In this document: positions 57,305 to 64,000 of the stretch, one piece after another
Numbering within the stretch: the first letter of the stretch is position 1
Layout of the letters: every line of letters begins with the position of its first letter
Source of the DNA: Cutaneotrichosporon cavernicola
Taxonomy: Eukaryota; Basidiomycota; Tremellomycetes; Trichosporonales; Trichosporonaceae
Assembly: GCF_030864355.1 (NCBI RefSeq)
Contig: NC_083393.1
Coordinates: forward strand, 434,001 to 498,000
DNA length: 64,000 bases
Direction: 5' to 3'
The notes under the pieces: model-generated
Told to the model about the DNA's origin: nothing
What the model saw: only the letters and a program-made list of their open reading frames with translations
Database searches by the model: none
Position numbers and translations under genes: made by a program

Positions 57305-57812
57305 TGAGCGGCTCCAACGAACCCTCGCGGGTCCTGTTGTCAACATGTCAGCTTGATCCACCTGACCTATTTAGTAATGCTAATCGCGTGGATCCTATCC
57401 AGACTCGGAAACACTCACGACTACGCAACGCAATCTTTGGCTCGGATCAGGGCCTGGCCCGATCCTCAGGATGTGATGTGATCTGCAACTGTGGGTTGGG
57501 TTGGTGGTCAGCAAGCCAAGCAAGGAAGCAAAACGACGTCAAAAGAGCGGCAATTGACGCGGCAAGAGTTAAATGCGGGAAGGGTGGAAAGGGTAAATTG
57601 GGTAACAGGGGCCTCAAAGGAGAATATCCAGGATCACGCTTAATTTCTGTCACGACTATTCAGGGACCATTGGTTTGCTTCCACCCTATTACTCTGTTAT
57701 TAATACCTTGTTTAGGTACTTTTATCTTTTCTTTAGATACTGTTCCTTTCTTCCGTTTACGTTTACGGCACCCCGCGCTCACAAGTCACACTACTCAACC
57801 GCCCAACGCGTG
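56660..57812. other. Intergenic with a CAG run
   Basis: 1.15 kb. A CAG trinucleotide run at 57275-57300 yields poly-Ser, poly-Leu or poly-Gln frames, which inflate open frames on both strands. GAGACGAGACGAG words lie near 56690-56710. No gene supported. Confidence 0.5.
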
Positions 57813-58067
57813 TCAGTCAGACGCCGTTGCCAAGCGGGCCGATAGCCTTGGCGAGCCAGGAACGAGCGGCATGAATTCATTTGCCTCAGGACCCGGAAGG
57901 CCTCGTCGTACAATAAAGCGTGCGAATGCGAGTGCGAGTGCGAGAGTGGCGAATACATATGTAGCTATGTAGTGAAGATTCAGGACCCTGTTGGTATTCT
58001 CATCTATTATACCTGAGAGGAGATTAGGGTAAAGGGGTAAAGGTGATAAGGAGGAATTTGAGGCCAT
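57813..58067 (-). CDS. Small single-pass membrane protein, unknown
   Basis: An uninterrupted 84-residue frame. It starts MASNSSLSPLPLYPNLLS, has one hydrophobic helix (YIATYVFATLALALAFARF, about residues 33-51) followed by basic residues (IVRRG), and ends in a Pro/Ser tail. Length, a clean TM segment and the positive-inside pattern make it look real. No family recognised. Confidence 0.55.
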   Translation of the reverse strand: MASNSSLSPLPLYPNLLSGIIDENTNRVLNLHYIATYVFATLALALAFARFIVRRGLPGPEANEFMPLVPGSPRLSARLATASD

Positions 58068-59784
58068 TTTGGTTTGAGGGTAATAAAGAGAAGAGGGTCA
58101 AGGAAGGACATGCTCCCTCATTGTATGCCCCAATCCCGATGGCCAACTAGTACACAACAATACACTACTCAGTTGGCAGCTTGGCAGCTGACAGCTAGCT
58201 GACACCAGTCACCTCGCAACAAACAACGAGCCATCTCAACATGTTCCTTTTCCCGCGTCATCCAGACGTTTCCATCTCCTTGATCTCCATGCCAAACGTG
58301 TCAAACGTGCCAAACGTGCCAAACGTGCCAAACGTGCCAGGGAACTTGGGGTTGTTTGACAGTTTGAGAGTTTTGGAGCTGGAGAGTTACACCCAATAAC
58401 ACCCAGCCCAGCGTTTGAAACGCGTCGCGCGCCCAGGGGAGGCGCTCAGTCGAAGCTGGTGTTTGTGTTGTGAATATACATCCAAACATCAGACGGGTGT
58501 GTAACCGTACCGTTGGGGGTGTGGGGGGGGGGGGGGGGGTAAGAGAGGTGTAACAACACTTGGCACTGGCACGTCAACATTCGTCTCAATAACAGTGCTT
58601 GAACATCACATCAAACTGTGACAGCACAGGACGATAGTGGGTTTCATGCATGCCTCGCACACCTGGCAATGCTGGAATCCGCAACTGTCGCTAGGCGACA
58701 CCAACTTAGTCAAGGTATTCAATGCATGCACCTCGGAAGCGGCAATCCAAGGCGGGAAGCATGGCAACACGTTCTGGATGAATGGCTCTGACGTGCATTC
58801 GAGCTCGAGATTGAACCGACCTTGGCTGGCACACACAGAAGGTTTAAACTCTGGGTTGCGCCCTATTCGTGCCCGCGTTGACGACTGTTCCTGGCACATG
58901 GCATGAAAGCCACAAAGCCACTTGGTGGATCGACCAATGTGGCATGCTGGCATCCGTTCTAGCTTTCGTTGTTCTCGTGATCCGGCATGTTACCATTTGT
59001 AGACTCTAGTGTTTAAGCGTACGTATGTCGTGTGGCGTGGTCAGGGACAAGTACAGCCTAGCAGTGATATCGTCTGCAGACTAAGAACTGTTGCTGGCTT
59101 CCATCTGTTGCTGGCTACCACGGACAAAGACTTGCTCTGGTTGGGACGGAGGGGAAGTGGAGGCCAGTGCCGGGTTGGACGAGTGGCGAACTGGCGTCTG
59201 AACCAGGACAGCTGGGATCCCGTGCCGAGGGTCAATGCCACGCGCTAGTGGCTCGCCATCGTCTGTGGTGTCGTAGGGTAGTTAGACTACCTAAAGTGAG
59301 GATGCAAAATACGTGCGGCTGTGGCTGACAAGCGCCGAGGCCGGAATGCGGCCTAGGTCGAGATGTCATGGGCTGTTTTGTATACGCTACCGAGGTTGAG
59401 CGTATATGGGTCAGCGGGAGTGATGCAGCAGGAGTGATGGTTAGAATACAGAGCTAGTCGAGTACCATGCGCATTTGGCGACGCAACGCATCCATGCCGA
59501 GAACCAGTCAGTACCCGCCTGGATATGAGCTCCATGGCCTTTGCGCTGCTGGTCGCTTGAGTGCTGGCCCCCAATCCAGAGACTCACCCTCAAAAGTCCC
59601 CACGCTCACTCCTTCCCACACGGCAGTACTACTGGCTGCATAGACAATCTATTGATATCTTCACTCGGGTAAACACCAGTGGGCACGCACCCACTCTATG
59701 CAAACATAATGCAAATGGCTCCAACATCTCGCGCACGCGCTGATACATGGGCGCGCCGCGCCGCCCCCATCCGTCTCACACCGC
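58068..59784. other. Intergenic upstream of the small membrane protein and downstream of CRM1
   Basis: 1.7 kb with no supportable gene. It contains the 9-bp tandem repeat at 58292-58339 and a run of 17 G at 58523-58539. Several open frames are short and without motifs. Confidence 0.5.
58292..58339 (+). repeat. 9-bp tandem repeat, unit CCAAACGTG, five copies
   Basis: Five consecutive near-identical copies of CCAAACGTG (the second begins TC instead of CC), ending in CCAGGG. Promoter-proximal to the small membrane protein gene (about 225 bases upstream). Confidence 0.85.
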
Positions 59785-62700
59785 TCACAAGTCGGCGTCG
59801 TCGTCGATCTGCGACGGTTTGAGCATACCGGGAACACGGAGCGCGCTCTCGCGCTCGGCCACCGCCTTGCGCTCCGCCTCGGCCTCCTTCTCGTCGATGA
59901 AGAGGTCGGCGCTGTCTGCACCGCTGAACTCCTTCAGTGAGATGAGGAAGTCGCGCAGAGTAAGCTTGAACTTGGCTGGGTCGGCCGCGTTGTCGAACAT
60001 CTGGTTGACGAACCCGGTGATCTGCGTCGGCTGAATGTGTCCAAACGCGTTCGTGAGCAAGTTCGCAATGTAGCCCTTGAGGAAGACGACGTTGGTCATG
60101 CCCTGGTCATGCTCGGCAGGGTTGAACAGTGGTGCCTGAACGCCGCCAGTCTCGACGAGCGAGATGAGACGCGCGAGCAAAATCGTCTGCATCTTGAAAC
60201 CTGACCGTCAGCTACGTTTTCCAGGACAAGGTTGTTACTCACCACTCTTGTGGTCGGCATCGGTGAGGACGTAGAAGACGTCGCCCAGCAGCGACAACAG
60301 GTACTGCTGGTAGAACAGACCCGAGATATCGGGGGTCGATGCAGCAAAGTTGTTGACAATCTCAAAGGCGACTGATGTCAGTTCCAAATCCAACTCAAAA
60401 GAACTCACTGCTCAGGCCAGTGTCCGCAATGTCGCGCATTGTGTGCTTGAACGCCCAGACAACCGAGTCCATGACAAGCTTGAACTGTTGTGGTGGCAGC
60501 TTGAGGAGCGCAGGGAAGCAGGTCAGGTTGATCGCGCGCAAGAGCTTGAAGAAGCCAACACGGTGCTCAGGGTACTCGGCAAAGTCCTTGTTGATCATGT
60601 CGAGCGTAGGCTCAAACACGGCGTCGAGGATGGGTGCAATCTGGAGGACGAGGAGGTTGCTGAGCTTGGACACGATCGTAGCCATGACGTTGAGGACCTC
60701 AGCGTCACGCGCTGCTGGCACGTTGCGGTTGTAGTCGCCGAGGATGGCGTCCAGGAGGCCAGGGATGAGGTTCTGTTTGACGCCATCAAGGTCCTCCGCC
60801 TTTCTGACATACGTCTCGACGAGCTTGAGAATCTCCTTCTTGATCGTGCGGAGCGAGCGGACCTTGGGGGTCTTGGTGGCGACGAGGCCCATGCGTGAGA
60901 CCTCCTCCGAGATGATGCCTGAGACGGCCTTGTAGAGGCCAAGCATGTCCAGCCAGATACGACCAAGCTGCGGGAGGAAGAACGAGCCAATCGACGTGCA
61001 CGCCGAGACGTTGGTCTTGAGGATGTTGGACATGATCTTGACATTCTCGGGATTGCCAAGGACGTCGACGTTGCTGGCGGCCTGCTGCATGAGGTTGTCC
61101 CAGGCGTTGTTGGGCAGCTCCATGAGCTTCTCGATCAAGCGCTCCTGCGTCGGCTTGTTGGGTTGCGCCGAGATCATGTAGCCGACCGCCTCGTAGAATG
61201 TGTGGACCTGCTGGGGCTGCAGGTCAACGGTGATCCTGTGCAAGGTGCGCAGAATCTCGTCGATGAACGGCTCGTGCTCGCCCGCCTGCTGCATTACGAA
61301 GTGACGGCGGCACTTCTGCGCGATCTTGATGAACGTGTCGCAAGCCATGTCTTGCACGCCCTCGTGGGTCTCGTGCATGAACTCAAAGAGCTTGTTGACG
61401 ACGGTCTTCAGGAACTTCCAGTGGGCCTTGAGGAAACGTGGGTACTGGCCGACAATGTACATGATGTCGGACGCGCAGACGGCCTTGTTGTCCTTGCCAC
61501 GCTTCATCTCCGTCAAGCCGAGAAGGTCCTTGATGACGGTGACGAGGAAGCGCTTCTCGGTTTCCTCGTTCATCGCACCAGAGATAGAACCGATAGCCCA
61601 GCAGAGCGTGTTGAGGTTGTTCCACGACCATTCCGAGCCGTCTATCTGCTTGGCGAGCTTGTCTGTCATGATCTGCTCCGTGTCCTGAACGTCCAGGTGA
61701 GTGAGGTACACGAGCACCTCGCGCATGCTCTTGTACAGCACGATCGTGTCGCTCTCCTTCATGAACTCGCGGACGATCTCTCCCTCCTCGTTCTCAACGA
61801 TAAGAACCTGGACCAGTCAGCTCATGCTCATCGCACAACTCACCTCCTCGGGCTTGACCATCTTCTCGATCATGACTAAGCGGAGGTTGGAGAGGATCTC
61901 GGCGTACGTGTTCTTTCGCAACGGAGCACCGTTAAGCCCAACCGACTGCGGTCCGTTGACGCCGCCCATCCCACCGAGGTTGAGGTTCATGAGCGGGTTG
62001 ATGTCACCCATGGGAAGCGATTGAATCTCCTCGTAGAGCTCGGCGACAAGCTTGCCCCAGTACTCGAGACAGATTTTGAAGACTTCACGGTCGTCGACAG
62101 TCGAAATCTTTATGAGGTAGAGGTGGGCGTTGATGAGCAGCTCGTTAGACTCGGGCGTCTCGATCAAGCGCAAATGAGGGTTGAGGAAGTTGGTGAGGAA
62201 GAGGGCGAGGTTCTTGATGAGCTGCTGGTCCTCGTCGTCTGACGACGCGTATGCAGCAGCCAGGTCAGTGCTTGGTGGGACCATGCGGTTGACGCTGGTC
62301 ATGACCATCTGGAAGAGGATGACGAACTTAGAGTTGTATTCCGGGCCGACATTTAGTCCGCCTATCTCGCTCAAGCACTTGAGCGTGACGTTACGGAACT
62401 CGGGCACCTCGAGGAACTAGTCCGGTCAGCTTCTCTCCATTCGCGCTCGACTCACCCTGGTCACCAGGAAGTCGATGATCTGGGTCTCGAAGATGTAGCC
62501 GAGCGGGATCCAGTTGAGGAATCGCAACAAAGTCTCGAGCGTGGCCTTGATAAGGCTTGGCTTGTTGGCCTTCTCAAGCACCTCATTGCAGAGGGTGAAG
62601 ATGTCCGAGAACTCGCCGCACATGGTCTGCTTGAGCTGTTTGGTCTTGGCCTGGGTCATCTGCTCGGCAGAGTAGTCGAAGATTTCCTCGGACAGAAGCT

Positions 62701-63417
62701 TGAGAATGACCATGTTGTTCTCGCATAGCGATAAATTACCACGTGACGACGCGGTAATTTCTGGGATGAACGAAGGCCAGTCCGCAGGCCAGGCTTGCTT
62801 GAGGATCTGGGGTCAGCTCGCGCTTTAATCGCAAACGTGCCTGTACGAGGACGAGGTTGAGCTTGTTGAGGTAGCTCTTCTCGCGGCGCATACGCGTTTC
62901 ATCGCTCGAAACGTCGACGGTAACCTGGACGATGAAGTTGCGGATGCCGCCCTGCTGCTCGGCCGGAAGAGTCTTCCATCTGGTCTGAATAAGCTTCTCG
63001 AGGATCTGCAAAGCGATGAACTGGTGTGAGCGTTGGCGCATCGCATAACGCACCTTGGTGTTGATGTTCCCCGAGGACTCGAGAATAGCGGGGACCCGTT
63101 GCCATGATTCGGGGTTCTCCTGGAACTGCGTGAGGACCTGCTGGGCCTGCTGCTGCTGCGCGGGTCAGCATCCTCCTCGCCTTGAATGTGAGGCGGGGCG
63201 CACGCACCTGTGCTCCAACGCCCGTGTAGAACGTCGTGACGACCTGGTCGAGCAGACTGTGGGAGTCAGTGTTTGTCCGCGCAACAACATGGGATCCATC
63301 GCACGTACCCGATGTCGAGATCCTTGGAGGAGTCGAGGATGGCCTGCACACGTGTTAGCGACGGCGCGTCTGGTAGAAGCAGCGCAGCAGGGCGCTGGCA
63401 GGGCAGCTTACCTCCAT
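59785..63417 (-). CDS. CRM1: Exportin-1 (CRM1/Xpo1)
   Basis: Ten exons (63417-63412, 63343-63309, 63256-63208, 63155-63054, 63020-62841, 62806-62456, 62416-61844, 61807-60409, 60371-60243, 60200-59785) join to 1079 residues, the family length. HEAT-repeat sequence is collinear with animal and yeast Crm1 throughout, e.g. [39 protein letters not shown] and [20 protein letters not shown].

It exports proteins with leucine-rich nuclear export signals, together with RanGTP. The first exon codes only Met-Glu. Intron 5 (62840-62807) appears to be GC-AG, because only that junction keeps LVQILKQ. At the leptomycin-B site the protein has Thr ([11 protein letters not shown]) instead of Cys. Most introns are 33-52 nt. 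The acceptor before exon 4 lies in a CAGCAGCAG run and may be used flexibly. Confidence 0.95.
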
Positions 63418-63954
63418 CGTGCCGGTTAGTTCTTGTGTTAGATGTTGATGCTACAGTTGAGACGGGAAGACTTGTGGAGGCTGTGGGAAGGCCAACGATG
63501 CAACGAAGGGTGGCGCAATGTCAGGGCGTCATTCACAGGCGGTATCAGCTTGAGCTCGAACCAGCTTGCGCATTACTCACGTGAACTGTAGAGAGCTGCA
63601 CGTCAAGGACACGAGGGAGGATGAGCTGTCCTTGATTCTTGAGGATTGATGAAGGAGAGAAGAGGATCGAGGGAGGATGGAATGGCAGATGGATTGGTGT
63701 TGACGAGTGAGGGGTTGGGTTGAGTGTATGCGCAGGTGGGTTGGTGGATTGACAGGCGTGCCACCGGTGGGTGCCTGTCAGCAGCCTCCTGCCAGCGGCT
63801 AAGCTCGCACAATCCACCGTACGGTGGACGGAGTTACGGCGTTTGCCCACGCGGCAGTCAGGCCATTTGTTATTGCCTCTCAACCTCCACTTGCCACTGA
63901 CCTCCACTCTCCCGTTCGATCTTTCAGACTGAACCTCTGACCTCATCAAAGATC
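63418..63954. promoter_or_regulatory. 5' region of CRM1 and possible divergent promoter
   Basis: 537 bases upstream of the CRM1 start. If the right-edge ATG is real, this is a divergent promoter. An open minus-strand frame (63545-63949) is His/Pro/Ser-rich in its second half and more likely leader sequence. A GTACGGTGGACGG-type palindromic word lies at about 63818-63832. Confidence 0.4.
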
Positions 63955-64000
63955 ATGACCATGGCCTCCTCAGCAGGGCCATCAACACGCTCCGTCTCGC
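63955..64000 (+). CDS. Possible start of a plus-strand gene cut by the window edge
   Basis: An ATG at 63955 opens a frame (MTMASSAGPSTRSVS) that runs to the end. Its codon choice fits the genome, and a CCTCATCAAAGATC leader precedes it. Too short to identify. Confidence 0.3.
   Translation, partial: MTMASSAGPSTRSVS

Noticed and set aside
57190..57972. 260-codon plus-strand frame
   Set aside because: Begins in the CAG run, overlaps the small membrane protein on the other strand and has no family features.
63545..63949. 134-codon minus-strand frame upstream of CRM1
   Set aside because: No domain; Pro/His/Ser-rich part is more consistent with a leader region, and the CRM1 start is fixed by homology at the first exons.

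Overview
The window reads as a compact, intron-rich, GC-rich basidiomycete yeast genome. Gene content and intron style fit Tremellomycetes, most likely Trichosporonales; that placement is inferred from gene style, since no rRNA or mitochondrial marker is present. Nearly every gene is interrupted by GT-AG introns, many only 30-40 nt long. I rebuilt exon chains by hand, requiring consensus splice sites, phase agreement and homologous protein continuity, so each CDS entry gives the genomic span and lists its exons.

Layout. 1-18 kb is housekeeping: a truncated Gln/Pro-rich gene (-), a Reb1/TTF1-type Myb factor (-), the C2-kinase SCH9 (+), a mitochondrial branched-chain aminotransferase (+), a Lys-rich nuclear-type protein (-), guanine deaminase (-) and the plasma-membrane H+-ATPase PMA1 (-). 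18.0-26.3 kb has no supportable protein gene and ends at an intron-containing tRNA-Phe(GAA). 26.9-33.1 kb is again conserved: a hotdog thioesterase (-), pyruvate dehydrogenase protein X (+), YIP1 (-) and the mitochondrial processing peptidase beta subunit (+).

33.1-49.4 kb is an accessory island. It holds four tandem paralogues (one -, three +) of a family I do not recognise. Each is built from two copies of the same ~100-residue module with conserved intron positions. Beside them lie an 876-residue zinc-finger protein of unknown family, a ~390-bp inverted repeat carrying copies of one acidic ORF, two minisatellites and small dispersed repeats. This is the best candidate for an undescribed system.

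49.4-64 kb returns to conserved genes: a HAD phosphatase (-) divergent from CTF8 (+), a DUF3759/CipC-like protein (-), a single-pass membrane protein with a long cytoplasmic tail (-), a small membrane protein (-) and exportin CRM1 (-). The 5' end of a plus-strand gene may start at the right edge.

Functional links are mostly general growth physiology: nutrient-signalling kinase SCH9, proton pump PMA1, mitochondrial carbon and amino-acid metabolism (BAT, PDX1, MAS1), purine salvage, ER-Golgi traffic (YIP1), nuclear export (CRM1) and sister-chromatid cohesion (CTF8). There is no operon-like logic; divergent pairs share short promoters.
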